Shown here: in pieces, positions 1 through 10,139 of the stretch | How positions within the stretch are numbered: position 1 is the first letter of the stretch | Layout of the letters: the number at the start of each line of letters is the position of its first letter | Source: Neoechinorhynchus agilis | Taxonomy: Eukaryota; Acanthocephala | Reading direction: 5' to 3' | Assembly (NCBI GenBank): GCA_051530055.1 | Contig: CM121342.1 | Span: forward strand, 16,182,001 to 16,246,000 | DNA length: 64,000 nucleotides | Made by a program: the position numbers and the translations under genes | Notes under the pieces: generated by a model | Told to the model about the DNA's origin: nothing | Databases searched by the model: none | Seen by the model: the letters and a program-made list of their open reading frames with translations, nothing else

Positions 1-1
1 T

Positions 2-234
2 TGCGCAGACCAGCGTTTCTCTGAGGCCAGATCGGCCACGGTAAGCTATGTTGTAGCCAACAAACGAACCGTCTAACTGAAATAAAAAAATATGGATGCT
101 TCTGAACGTTTAAAAACTTTCTTCTTCAGCCTTTGTACCGTTTGGATGCGGGGTCAGCTACTTTTGATAGTGTCCGCCATTTTATTCGATCAGAACGTTT
201 AAAAATCTTGCTTACTCGAATTGTATTCTGTTAA
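2..234 (+). CDS. 3' end of an unrecognised gene, two exons (partial)
   Basis: Two short open exons join in phase. Bases 2-40 are open and end at a GT donor (GTAAGC at 41). A pyrimidine-rich acceptor ends at 129, and bases 130-234 are open to a TAA stop. The last exon reads PLYRLDAGSATFDS and onward, ending in LTRIVFC. The joined piece is 47 codons. A second frame is also open across the same junction (ending ILFDQNV), so the reading frame is not certain. The gene would begin left of the window. I do not recognise the protein. The 700 bases between this stop and DJ-1 show no further coding signal I can support. Confidence 0.35.
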
Positions 235-943
235 ACCTTCCACACATTGTACCTGAGGTTTAATTTAGTCGTTGAACCCGACGAAACGCAATTGTTTCTT
301 CCAGAAAAACTCCATAAGATCAAGGAACACGGAGGTGTTCGTTGCTAGTAGAAATTTCTCGTCAAACGCCTAGAGATTTGTGATCACTTTTAACACATTT
401 GGGATGCTGTAAGATCGTGGGTTTTGCTGCTGCGTTTTTGCTCTTTCAGTCTATAATTTGCCTTTGGAAGTTAGATCCGGTTTTTGCCGTTAAATCGGCC
501 TTTAAATGTAAATTTTCTCCTGTTTGGTTGATTACTTTCTCATTTAGTCCGTTCTCGAAATGTGTATCATTTCGTCCGTGCTTCGGAAACGTCTAAGTGA
601 CGATTAAACGTTTGGAACTCAATCGGGTTTGAAAAATTGAATGAAGTGTTTAAAAGAGAGAGTATCGTGGGTGGGGAGAATTTTAAACAATGCGCTCAAA
701 TATGTAATTTTAATGCTTGAAAATGTTTTTTTCCTCAGTATTCCTTTAATGTGTGTGACCAAAGACGCATTCTTTGTGGTTGCTCGGTTGAGTCGGAAAT
801 CGTTTTATATGTAGCTGAAGACTGGTGATGAGGCTGGAAAGCAATAAGTTTGCCATTGATACTCGTTTTCCCGTTTTAATCATAATTTAAACTACTTTTG
901 CTTCAAGACTGCCTTTAGACCGAATCGGATTTTTTCTAAGATA

Positions 944-1528
944 ATGTCGCCTGGAATTTTCCGGAGAAACACACCAAAGGTCTTGGTGGTTATTGCTGAT
1001 GGGTCGGAGGAGATAGAGTCCGTGGTAACAATCGACGTTCTCAGACGCGCCGAACTTGACGTGACTGTTGCTGGATTGACTGATGAGCTCAGAGAAATCA
1101 AGTGCAGCCGAGGAGTTATTCTTAAACCGGATGCAACTCTTATTGATGTCCAGAAACGTGCATTCGATGCAATCGTGATGCCTGGAGGCCTCGGAGGTGT
1201 TGAAATATTCTTGAAAAATGCACTTCTTAAGAGTCTTCTCAAATCTGCAGTCGAGGACGGGACGATTATTGCCGCAATCTGTGCAGCGCCACTTGCTTTG
1301 CATAAATTTGGCATAATGGCAGGAAAGACCATAACTTCGCATCCTAGTATTCGAAAAGACCTGGACTCTTCTTTTAATTATAAGGATGATTCTGACGTCG
1401 TTTGTGATGGAAATCTGATTACGAGCAGAGGCCCAGGAACCAGCTTTCAATTTGCCTTAGCCATCGTCGAGAAGCTTTTATCTAAAGACAAGGCGGACGA
1501 ACTTAAAGCTCCAATGTGCCTAAAGTAA
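944..1528 (+). CDS. PARK7: DJ-1/PARK7 family protein, single exon
   Basis: A 194-residue uninterrupted reading frame closely follows the DJ-1/PfpI-like family. Near the N-terminus is GSEEIE with the conserved acidic residue (E25, human E18). CSRGVIL, MPGGLGG and the nucleophile elbow AAICAAP with Cys113 (human Cys106) follow, then TSHP with His133 (human His126). The C-terminal half has LITSRGPGTSF and FALAIVEKLL as in animal DJ-1. Length matches human DJ-1 (189 residues). DJ-1 proteins act in oxidative-stress defence and are reported to act on glyoxal adducts. Here all redox-site residues are present, so I infer a working protein. The ATG at 944 was chosen because a pyrimidine-rich AG ends at 940, three bases before it, which looks like a 3' splice site. 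The absence of introns is notable, since most animal DJ-1 genes have several. An unrelated foldback repeat lies 160 bp downstream. Confidence 0.96.
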   Translation: MSPGIFRRNTPKVLVVIADGSEEIESVVTIDVLRRAELDVTVAGLTDELREIKCSRGVILKPDATLIDVQKRAFDAIVMPGGLGGVEIFLKNALLKSLLKSAVEDGTIIAAICAAPLALHKFGIMAGKTITSHPSIRKDLDSSFNYKDDSDVVCDGNLITSRGPGTSFQFALAIVEKLLSKDKADELKAPMCLK

Positions 1529-1685
1529 GATTTAACCATTGATTGATAGACTTTAGAGTGATATGAATTGATTTTTTGATACTTTATTTGAAAATCATGT
1601 GCCAAATGTGCCGCCCTACTTCTTAAATATCTGTTTAATGCGTCGACCCACTCGCCAAGAGTAAACAAAGCGTCGCAAAACGAAA

Positions 1686-1836
1686 ATCGATGGACATTAT
1701 TTTGTATAATTTTGGTGAAAATACTCCCGGTAATAGTATATTTGATTTATTGGAAATATACTATTACCGGGAGTATTTTCACCAAAATTATACTTTGATT
1801 AACCCGAAGGGTTTTCTATCGATGGCACTATTTTGT
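1686..1836. repeat. Foldback element with 39-bp perfect arms
   Basis: Arms at 1705-1743 and 1754-1792 are exact reverse complements separated by 10 bases. They contain the motif GGTGAAAATACTCCCGG. Imperfect direct repeats starting ATCGATGG flank it (1686-1705 and 1818-1836) and could be a target-site duplication or leftover sub-repeats. The outer motif with TTTGGTGAAAATA recurs at 6980, 24005 and 44125, so this is one member of a dispersed family. Confidence 0.85.
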
Positions 1837-3241
1837 GCTGATTGGGGTCGATAACTGTGGTGCATCCGGTAATTCTCCTCAAAAAAATATGAGAAGAGAT
1901 AATTCGTCGCTTAATACAAAAACCCAGGAGACCTAAAAAGAAAAACCTATCTCATGCAAAGTATAAGCCTAGCCATCCAAAAAAGCAACGCGATATCGTG
2001 AACTAAGAAAATAAATGATAAAATGAAAATATTTAAGATCAGAAAAAATCATTGTGATTTGTGATGGCCCACTTGTTAAAATCCTTGTCGCATCACTAAA
2101 ATATAAAAAAAGAATATTGATCCGTAAAACTTAATTCAAACTCTTCTTGTGTTTTCTTCGAAAGCTTATGAATCCCAATTCGGACTTTATTGGGACTTGA
2201 AGAATGAAATGAGCATAATTTTGATTTTGCTGACATTACCTTTAATGGGATAATGATAAAAGGAGATGAGACTTGTTTATTTGACTTAATTGCTTTTTGT
2301 TTGAGGTATTCTTCCCATTTTTAATCACAACATGATTTTCCTATCATGACTATTTCATATTGCGAATGGGTACTTCTGTCCTTTTAGTAGTGACATTCTA
2401 ATATAGTTCCGGCAAAGCACAAGATTGTCATCTTCACCAAGGCATCCTTATGCTTTAATCAAACTTTTGAACTTAGTCGTCTTCATTTAACCTGTCGAAG
2501 CCATGTTAAAGTAAATCGGCGTACCATATCACTTATTTCTATAATCTACAAATAGATCCGCGCATCGATCACTGAGTGTGTGATAATCACGCTTCCTAGA
2601 TGTAGTTTAGGAGAAAATGATGCAGCTTTTTTCCATGCTTAGCTCAAATTAACGAGAATTGTGACGGTGATGTGAACAAGCGAACTTGTAATGAGTCTTA
2701 TAATGCGATTTTAAGGTGTTTAGATAATGATATTCACGAGAAAAAGATTCTTAGATGATGCACAATGGTTACAAACACTAAGATATGACGCCAACCAAAT
2801 ACGTTGTTCATAGTTTAAACTTATCCAACTTCAGTCGATTTATCTTGCTTAATTTTACATTCTTTCCATCGATCACATTCTAAACCCCTGAACCCAAAGG
2901 CCTCAAAAATCTTACATTGTCCTAAGATCTCATCGGACGCAGCAAGTGATTATCAACGTTAAGAGAAGTTAAATGAAGGTCTCTATTTTTTTGGCACGAG
3001 CCGAGGAATCTCTATTTATAATAATTACTCTCACCACTTTTGCAGGCATTTACTAACATTCACGCCATCGCTCCGGATCACTCAGCTTCCGTCCTGGGGG
3101 CGGATAAAAAAGCGTGTCTTTGTTCCTTCTTATTGATCGAAAATGGTAATATCGCTAAAATAACCGTGTTTTTTAAGACACGCAAACTCGCTAGTAGAAA
3201 TAAGCTCTTTACAATCGTTTTACAAAACCTTTACAGCTCTA
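1837..3241. other. Gene-less stretch
   Basis: AT-rich sequence with many stops in all frames. One frame at 3040-3279 follows an acceptor-like TTTTGCAG at 3045, but it has no recognisable content and abuts the convergent CCCH gene, so I do not call it. Confidence 0.5.
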
Positions 3242-4385
3242 TTACTTCTGTTCGTGTTCTGCATTCTTTTTTGCGTTAATAATGTCGAAATCAGGGATTA
3301 TCCTCAATTCGCTTTCATCTTTTGGAACGATCCAACTCTCGTATCCCGCATCCAAAGCGTCAGGAAAATCGGATTCTAAAAGCGGAATGAAATCTTTTGT
3401 TTCCACTGTTGGAATCTCAATCTTTGAGCGTGCTCGTCTGACCAAGCGCTTGTCTTCTCCTTTGTATTTGTGGACAAATTCACATTCGCTTCCTTTTTCA
3501 CAGCGACCAAAATCAGAAAACGCCTGACAGTTCTGATATGGCCTAATCAAACTCTTATGGTGACCATACATGCAGTTAGGATTGGTGCATTTGCAAGAAG
3601 ATATTGAATAAACACAAGTGGGAATTCGCTCCAAGTCCAATGAATGCTCCAGTGTACATCCGGAACATTCCCTGTTGTTCAAAAATCTCGGACACAGCCG
3701 AACACTCGATTTGTCGTGCTGGTACTTGCATCTACTGAACGAACAAACATCCACAAAAAATGACAGTACACGACTTTTTCAATCTTACGTTAAGAGAATC
3801 AAGAAAATAAATTAAATCTTTCCAATGTAACGAAAAAAAAATTCGTCTGAAAAAGTTTATCGGTTTTCCGTTCAACAAAGAGCAGATTATGTGGCAAAGA
3901 ATAAAAAGATTCAATCCTAATTATTCTGTTGAATTTTATTTGGAAAATTCAAGATACTGCATTTTAATTGAATGCACCAACGAAAATTCAGCTTACGTAA
4001 TTGGCCGCAGTAAGCCAATCAGGATTCAGGAATTTCAATTACACAAAAAAGATCATTTGGTGTACTGATGTTTTTGTCGATGTATAATTCGTTCTTCGAC
4101 AACCGTTTACGCAGCATCCACGTCTAATGAACATTTGGCAATTAATTGTTTTCCGTCTGATTTTATAGCGCTGGTGAATACCCGATGAAGGCGCGCCGCA
4201 GTCGTACAGGCTGCTCGCCGAGCGCTTCAAGCTCTCCCGCTGCTTGTTATTGTTCAATGAAGCGATCGCAGACTTGGAAGTGCGGTCAATTTTGTACCGA
4301 GATATTTGCCCATCTCTACTATACGTGTTCAAGCAAAATCGATGTTCGGATCGATCACGAAAGTGAGTTTGGTGAAAGGATGGCT
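3242..4385 (-). CDS. CCCH zinc-finger protein, ZC3H3-like
   Basis: The 3' exon (about 3741 down to a stop at 3242) encodes a run of CCCH zinc knuckles: RCKYQHD (end of one finger), CPRFLNNRECSGCTLEH, CVYSISSCKCTNPNCMYGH and CQAFSDFGRCEKGSECEFVH. The finger spacing and the Cys-Pro/Tyr-Gly-His pattern resemble ZC3H3, a CPSF-associated factor linked to polyadenylation and mRNA export. An upstream open stretch (about 4110-4385, minus) encodes NCQMFIRRGCC, the Cys-x8-Cys half of a first finger, after a basic region with YKIRRKT. This suggests that finger is split by a roughly 370-bp intron. I could not find a donor and acceptor pair in matching phase, so the exact junction is open. The 5' end is not identified. 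The C-terminal tail after the fingers is acidic and ends AEHEQK. The family call is good, but orthology to ZC3H3 rather than another CCCH protein is inferred. Confidence 0.7.
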
Positions 4386-4742
4386 GAAATCGATATGTCA
4401 TCTACAAAAATTGATACGATCTAAAACGCAATCCCATTCAAGTAAACGCGATAAAAGCGTTGCGAGGGATACATATTTGAATGCATGTATGTTTCTTCCG
4501 TATATAAACACGGAAGAATTGTGGAAAACTGCGTTTGTTTTTGCGCTTGTTTTTATATTTGTTTAGGGTGTTGATTCTATCGTTGTAAATATTGATTTTC
4601 CCCGGCTGGAATCGATTTTCTACTGGGGATTACAAAGTACGAGGGACCTACACTTTCGATCGCACCTTTAGCGGACGCATAGATGGTCCTACAATTTTAT
4701 TTGCATGTGACGGTGGGGAAAAATTATATATATTTAAATATT

Positions 4743-5841
4743 TCGTCGAATTGTACTGGACTTCTTTAGTCAAGTATCTAATATTCCAGTAGATACTGCT
4801 ATAGCTTTCGATCACTGAACCAAATTTTCGAACTTCCCATTTGAGGGAATGGATTTTAATCAGGTGAATGGTGTAGCGATGGGCAGCCCTCTAGCACCGG
4901 TGCTTGCGGAGTTCTACATGCGGCAGTGGGAAGAGAAATACCTACTCACAATTCCTGGAGTCTCATTGTGGGTCCGATATGTGGACGACACATTTATTCT
5001 CCTTGATCGTTCTGCCTATGCCTCCATGCACCTGCAGAACTACCTCAACACTAACGATCCACACATTCAATGGTCGACGGATGTCGAGACTGACGGTAGA
5101 TTCAGTTTCCTTGATGTTGCGATAGAGCGTGTTGGTGGAGATGGGTATGTGACTAAGGTGTATCGAAGATTCGATGTTCCACATGGCATGGTTCATGGAT
5201 CTCCTATCAACCACGATAATATAAGATCTCCAGGGTTAGATCATTGGTACAACGATCGTTTGCTAATTGCAGCTCGAGTACTGACCTCGAACATGAACTG
5301 GATTTTATCTTGGATTTATCAGGACAAAAGGGTTATCAGTTGAATCTGGTTAGGAAGGTGATCAGGAGCGCTAGATTTGAAAGGCCGACAGTCGTGACAT
5401 TTCGGATAAGGACCGTGTGTTTCTGGAGTTGCGCTTTATTGACGATTCATCCTATCAGAGTTTATCCAGGATCCTATTGGCAGGCCGCCGGAGCAAATGT
5501 ACGCTCAACTATTCAAAACGATGGAATTACCTGATCTGTCTGAGCATTCGTGAAAGCCCAAGTGGTGCGGAAACAGGACACGAACTCCGCTGTGGTTTCC
5601 CACTCTCTGAATACGGGCCACATGATAAATATGAACGACGCATTTGTGTTGGTACGCAATGACCATAAGGTTGAGCGTGTTATTTTCGAGGCCATGTTCA
5701 TTCAGGGAGCCAGTACTTTCGAGGGTAACAAGACAGATTATTTGCTAAAGTTGGGGATACCTCCGGATAAGACAATGAGGTTGCCAAATTAATTTTTAGA
5801 TAATTGACTGAAGAAGTCCAGCATGACTGGACGAAATATTT
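4743..5841 (+). mobile_element. Penelope-like element fragment (reverse transcriptase)
   Basis: The frame at 4849-5343 reads FNQVNGVAMGSPLAPVLAEF, then WVRYVDDTFIL and FSFLDVAIERV. These are RT motifs in the Penelope arrangement (NGVAMGSPLAP, RYVDD, FLDV). After frame changes near 5335 and 5540, the frame at 5550-5792 has SHSLNTGHMINMNDA, a segment typical of the region after the Penelope RT. The N-terminal part and a clear GIY-YIG catalytic motif are missing. Inverted sequences bound the fragment (ACTGGACTTCTTTAGTCAA about 4755, and TTGACTGAAGAAGTCCAG at 5804-5821). The copy is decayed, with at least two frameshifts, and cannot be active. Confidence 0.85.
5808..5836 (+). ncRNA. Hammerhead-ribozyme-like core at the Penelope-like element end
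   Basis: CTGAAGA (5808-5814), one A, a perfect 6-bp stem GTCCAG/CTGGAC (5816-5821 with 5827-5832, loop CATGA) and then GAAA (5833-5836). This is the conserved CUGANGA - stem II - GAAA layout of a hammerhead, with one extra base before the stem. Hammerheads are known from the ends of Penelope-like elements. I could not identify stems I and III or a cleavage site, so activity is unproven. Confidence 0.5.
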
Positions 5842-5899
5842 CAATTAAAGTGCCACCGCCGACGACATGATGCCGCCTCCACCACCGACGACATCGATG

Positions 5900-6475
5900 C
5901 CCCCGAAACTACTTTATAAACTGCGCACAGCTTTCTTCTTCAAGCACGTCGATAAGTTAAAGAAGCTCGATGACATTGTGAAGGCGTGTCTCGAGCACTT
6001 TTTAAATATCCAGCTATCAGACGAGGCCTGGTGACAAGCTTCATCGCCTTTATCGTCCGGTGGCTTGGGTATTGTGTCGGGATCTGGTAAAACCTATATT
6101 GAGACCCATGTTCTGTTTAGCGGACGAATTTCTAGTTGCGGTCCAGGAATGGTGGGAGAAGACGGGTTACAACCAAGTTCCCGTGAATGGCCTAAAGCAG
6201 TCTATCTGGGATAAGCTTTTAGTCGCCCGAGCTCATAGTTAGGTCTCACGTTTTTGCACCCTTTGGAGTAGAGACTCTTAGTGCGCTCGGTAGCTCGGCA
6301 CTTAGATTTACGAAGGAGTTATCGAGTAGACTCCAGGCCAAGACAGGAAATACAAGAGGTGGTGCCTTCGAACGCCAAAACATTGGTCTCGCGATCCAGA
6401 GAGGAAACGCAGCGAGTGTGGTTGCGACCACTGAGGGGAGAGCGACGCCTCTTCTTCGTGGACGGTGGTGATTGT
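5900..6475 (+). mobile_element. RLE-type LINE fragment, heavily decayed
   Basis: Pieces match the fuller copies in this window. KLLYKLRTAFFFKH at about 5915 parallels MLYKLRSAPYFEHF in the minus-strand copy at 17.1 kb, and GLKQSIWDKLL near 6190 parallels SHKQSVWDKTLV. A terminal piece with the IQRGNAASVV motif lies near 6400-6430. The restriction-like endonuclease core is deleted, and several stops and frame changes separate the pieces. Confidence 0.7.
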
Positions 6476-6589
6476 TTAAACATTTTTTGTTGTTGTGTGT
6501 AACAAAAAGTGTAATAAAATAAACTCCCGCAATATTAAAAAAATTTTGTTTGGTATAAATTTTTCCCCACCGTCACATACTCATGGAAT

Positions 6590-6960
6590 TTATCTTCAAT
6601 TTTATTTGTTCTTTGGTGATTGAGAAAATAGAGATGAACGGACGAAATATTGATAATTAATATAGAATTAATCATATCGAGAAAATCCATCGGGACGGTA
6701 AATTTTTACTTGTGGTGAAGATAATCCGGGTTAAAAGTCATTTTATTGTTCTGAAATATTTCGAAAGAGGAAACCTCGCCTTATCAATAATTGCTTGTAA
6801 GTTTTAAAATGTGTAAAAAATTTACAAGCAATGATTGATAATGCGAGGTTTTAGAGCAATAAAATGATTTTTAACCGGGATTATCTTCACCAAAATTCAT
6901 AATACAGAATTTGTCTCTATTTTCTCAATCACCAAAGAAATAAATCATCGCCGGAGGAAA
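6590..6960. repeat. Nested foldback: outer arms with an inner foldback element
   Basis: The outer arms are near 6600-6640 and 6905-6950 (TTTGGTGATTGAGAAAATAG and CTATTTTCTCAATCACCAAA). Inside, a second foldback runs from about 6712 to 6896, with arms containing GGTGAAGATAATCCGGGTTA and its near-complement. The inner element has the same subterminal GAAATATTTC and CCTCGCCTTATCA segments as the family at 6980, 24012 and 44060. Confidence 0.7.
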
Positions 6961-6979
6961 TCCTTCGGGTTAATCAAAG

Positions 6980-7268
6980 TATACTTTTGGTGAAAATAAT
7001 CCCGGTCATAACATGTTTGATTTATTTGAAATATTTCGCGGGGTAACCTCGTCTCCTCTGTCATCTAAAAATAGGTTTTACACATTATGGTGGTTCGAGC
7101 GGATAATTGGTCGCCGTACTTCGGGTTCGGCGATCCCGCGCACTCGAGCATAAAACTTAATGTGTAAAACTTATTTTTAGATGACTGAGGAGGCGAAATT
7201 ACCTCCTCGTGAAATATTTCCAATAAATCAAATATGTTATGACCGGGATTATTTTCAACAAAAGTATA
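6980..7268. repeat. Foldback element, about 289 bp with arms of about 110 bp
   Basis: It starts TATACTTTTGGTGAAAATAA and ends with the near reverse complement at 7268. The arms are about 110 bp each, separated by about 70 unrelated bases (7089-7158). The loop contains no frame of note. It is the most complete member of the GGTGAAAATAATCCCGG family here. Confidence 0.85.
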
Positions 7269-7299
7269 AATAAATGAACAACTTTTCTACAATATTATT

Positions 7300-7575
7300 G
7301 CTTTGCTGATTTCTTGGGTAGACAGCCCACTGATATCTTGGATCAGGCAGAAAATCACACCTAATCTCAATGAACCATACTCCGTGATGAGTTTGTAAGC
7401 ATTCCTTCGGATCCAAGGCGGATGAGGCTTATCTGTGTAAGTTTCCTCCTGCCTTCACCTTTATTTCGTCCCCTTTAATTGTGAATCATCTGCGATCTCG
7501 TGGATTTTGAACTTTTTGACCCACTTAAACAAGGATTCGAGACTGCTAGTTTCATGTGTATGTTTTATATGGCGG
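7300..7575 (-). repeat. SINE-like repeat, older copy
   Basis: The body shares segments with the repeat at 10140-10405 in the same orientation, for example GGCTGTCTACCC against GGCAGTTTGCCC, and AGGAGGAAACTTACACAGAT against AGGAAACTCACAGATGAG. The tRNA-like head is eroded. Direct-orientation copies therefore flank the arginine deiminase gene on both sides. Confidence 0.6.
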
Positions 7576-7886
7576 TGCGATATATTTCGGAACTAAAATA
7601 CATGGCTGATTGTATTAATGGCTTTTTTTCTAATTAAAGCAATTTAAATTTTATTCTGATTTCTTTTGGAATGATCGCTTGATGTATTATTGATTCCTTT
7701 TTGTTACGCGTCTCTTGCTGTAATCAGCTTTTTCAAAAAGGCACGAGTGTTTCCCTGTTTTTTTCCGAAGAATGACTTCGGCACCAGAAAAAACGTCTAT
7801 GAAATGGAGAAAGCGAAAAATCGATAATGGTATTGCGCTTGTGCTGACTTCATTACTATGAAGTCGAGTTTGGATCCACTAAAGAA

Positions 7887-9922
7887 ATGGAAAAGCGTTT
7901 GTGTATTACAGACGAAATCAGCAGGGTGCGATCTGTGCTTATTCATGCACCTGATGATGGGTACTTGAGAATATTCCCTGCTCATAGTCAAGATTGGATG
8001 CTTAAGGATATTGTGGATGTTACTGATCTAAGAAAAGACGAATATGAACACTTTATAAAAGTCCTCTTGGCTTTTGTGGATTTGCCAACGCTGATGGCGA
8101 TGGAGAAACAGCCAAAAGATCAGATTTCAGTAACTAATCCAAACGATCCTAAATATTTCAGGTCAGATCGAATCCTTGATTTTCAATGGCTCCTCTCGGA
8201 CGTACTTGAGGATCATAGAGTTCGAATGTGTCTCTTAAGTGCGGTTTGCGCCTTAGAGCGACCGAGATCGATTGTACAACTTTTCTAGCTCATGGATTTG
8301 AATCAAAATTGATCTTCAAAAACCCAAGCCTAAGGATAGATTAATTGAAGTGGTGATAATCGTTTTTGTTTTTTGACACGTTAGTAGAAATCGATCACAG
8401 TCGCCTAGAAGAAACAGTATCTAATGAGGTTAACGAAGAATTGCTAAAATTCCCGAGTCGAATACTGTCTAATATTCTAATCACTGGATCTATGCCGAAT
8501 AGTCCTCGTCTTCTTTTTCACCCAATCCCAAACTTAATGATGGCCCGCGATTCATTAGTCGTCGTCAAAGATCATTTAATTCTCGCAAACTCCTTCAATC
8601 CTGTGAGACGTAGGGAGAACACTCTTGTCCGCTATATCGTCTACAATCACCCGATATTCGCTTGGAATAAGGAAAAAGTGATTGATTTGTTCACTGTTGG
8701 ACATGCGCTGATGATCGGCGCTAAAAAGCGAAGATCGTGTGACATTACGGTCGAAGGTTCCGATTTGATGCTACTCACTCCAGATCACCTATTGATTGGT
8801 GTTGGTATTAGAACGAGTCTTGCTGGCGCTGTTGCTTTGAAGGAAATCTTACGGTTGCACTTATTTCCACTGAATTTCTTATACACAACAAGGATTAATC
8901 ATCAAGACTAAATCCATCAAGATAATAATATTGGAGATTGTTGGATAGAAATATGTTTTATCCGTGAGGGTTGGAGGATTATGATCACCACACTTCTCCA
9001 GCTAATAAGGAAGATCATCATCAAAAGAGGAAATCCTTCGAAATGAAGGAGTTAGAGATGTGTGGTGATCATAATCCTTTTCCAGACCAATCTTTTTTAC
9101 TGAGATATTCCGCGGGGAAGCCTCGCCTTAGTGGTCACTGTTTCACGAGTTTGTTGTGAGCGAAGAATCGATACTTTCAATGCGGACATGTTCAAAACGG
9201 TCGCTAATAACTTCACATTCCTTTTTATTTGTGACCATTCGAGATATCTTTGCTTGGGTTCTAGGTCAAAATGTCGATTGTGGACATAATTGCAACCGAT
9301 AATGGATAAGAAACGACTTGTATCCAAGGTAACCTTTTTGTATTTGCCAAGTGAAAAGTTCTGCACTCATTTGGACACAATATTGGTCCAAATCAAACGT
9401 GACATGTGGGTTGTCCAAACAGAAGCATTCTATGAAGCATCGGTTATCGACTGTACAAAAGTTATCGATGATTGCCAGTGGCGTGATTGGAATAGAATAA
9501 GGCGGATTATACAGTACCAATTGGACATGCCTCTGAAGGCATTCAATAGTCTTAGAGAGTTCGTTGAAGACATAACAGTCAATGATTTTAAAATTGATCG
9601 ACCACCGACTGTAGTTTTATGTGACCAGGGAGAGATAGAGGATTTGTGGAGGGAACAATGGTCGGACTCTAGTAACATTCTGACTTTAAAGGAAGGTGTA
9701 ATTGTCATTTACGAATCACATACTAGCCTGATCAATCTGATGGTGAAGCACGGAATGAAGGTTATGAAATCCAGCGATTTTGTAGGAGACGTCGTAAATC
9801 ACAGTTTGGATCCGGATCGATTAGAAAACACGGTTATAACTATTCCGTCCAGAGAATTAGTTAATGTCAGAGGAGGAACGCACTGTCTAGTTCTTCCTTT
9901 GTGTCGGGATTCTTTAAGGTGA
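7887..9922 (+). CDS. Arginine deiminase (about three exons)
   Basis: Three open segments follow the arginine deiminase family in order. Segment 1 (7887 to about 8250) has VRSVLIHAPDDGYLRIFP and the acidic stretch DIVDVTDLRKDEYEHF. Segment 2 (about 8388-8853) has ILITGSMP, then PNLMMARDSLVV with the catalytic Asp, RRRENTLVRYI and VEGSDLML with the catalytic Glu. Segment 3 (about 9319-9922) has FCTHLDTI with the catalytic His and Asp, and near the end RGGTHCLVLPLCRDSLR with the nucleophilic Cys. All five catalytic positions are therefore present. The enzyme hydrolyses L-arginine to citrulline and ammonia. It is common in bacteria and anaerobic protists and rare in animals. The frame changes near 8250-8290, where the neighbouring frame continues plausibly as DCTTFLAHGF. 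This may be an intron edge or a frameshift. Splice junctions did not resolve cleanly (best donor near 8851, acceptor near 9318). The gene could be working or a young pseudogene. Confidence 0.8.
8976..9077. repeat. Small foldback in the second arginine deiminase intron
   Basis: GGATTATGATCACCACAC (8976-8993) is the exact reverse complement of 9060-9077, with about 66 bases between. It sits in the gap between catalytic segments 2 and 3 of the deiminase gene and explains the length of that intron. Confidence 0.8.
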
Positions 9923-10139
9923 AAATTCAATCAATCGTGTGCTAGTTCCGGTTTTACATTTCGATTTAGTTTGAGAAACACACACATACATTTTATTTAC
10001 TTCAATTGTATTCCGCGTCATTGGTAGGTTGAGAAAATGTTTGAGCAGCTAGTGTAAAGAATCTCCATCTCAATACACTGAATTCTGCTCAGAAAGCATT
10101 CAAGGAACTTTATTAACATAGATATATAGTATATATGTT

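Larger units (their letters stand above)
4704..6575. mobile_element. Composite repeat with about 25-bp terminal inverted repeats
   Basis: The left end has ATGTGACGGTGGGGAAAAAT (about 4706) and the right end has its reverse complement ATTTTTCCCCACCGTCACAT (about 6552-6571). Between them lie a Penelope-like RT fragment (4743-5841) and an RLE-LINE fragment (about 5900-6475). The same terminal design (TATGTGGCGGTAGAGAAAAT) closes the short foldback at 35396-35584, so the ends belong to a family whose internal content differs between copies. Confidence 0.6.

Noticed and set aside
399-596. Frame with a hydrophobic N-terminus that could be a secreted protein.
   Set aside because: No splice or polyA context and low-complexity Phe/Ser content; likely chance.
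810-850. GACTGGTGATGAGGCTGGAAAGC looks like a minimal hammerhead.
   Set aside because: The core lacks CUGANGA spacing and stem II would be under 3 bp, so it is not comparable to the three cores reported.
887-1450. Two long minus-strand frames across DJ-1.
   Set aside because: They are antisense shadows of the DJ-1 coding sequence.
7181-7215. A CTGAGGA...GAAA stretch in the 6980-7268 foldback as a fourth hammerhead.
   Set aside because: The 7-bp stem GAGGAGG/CCTCCTC begins inside the would-be core and leaves extra bases before GAAA, so the geometry does not fit.
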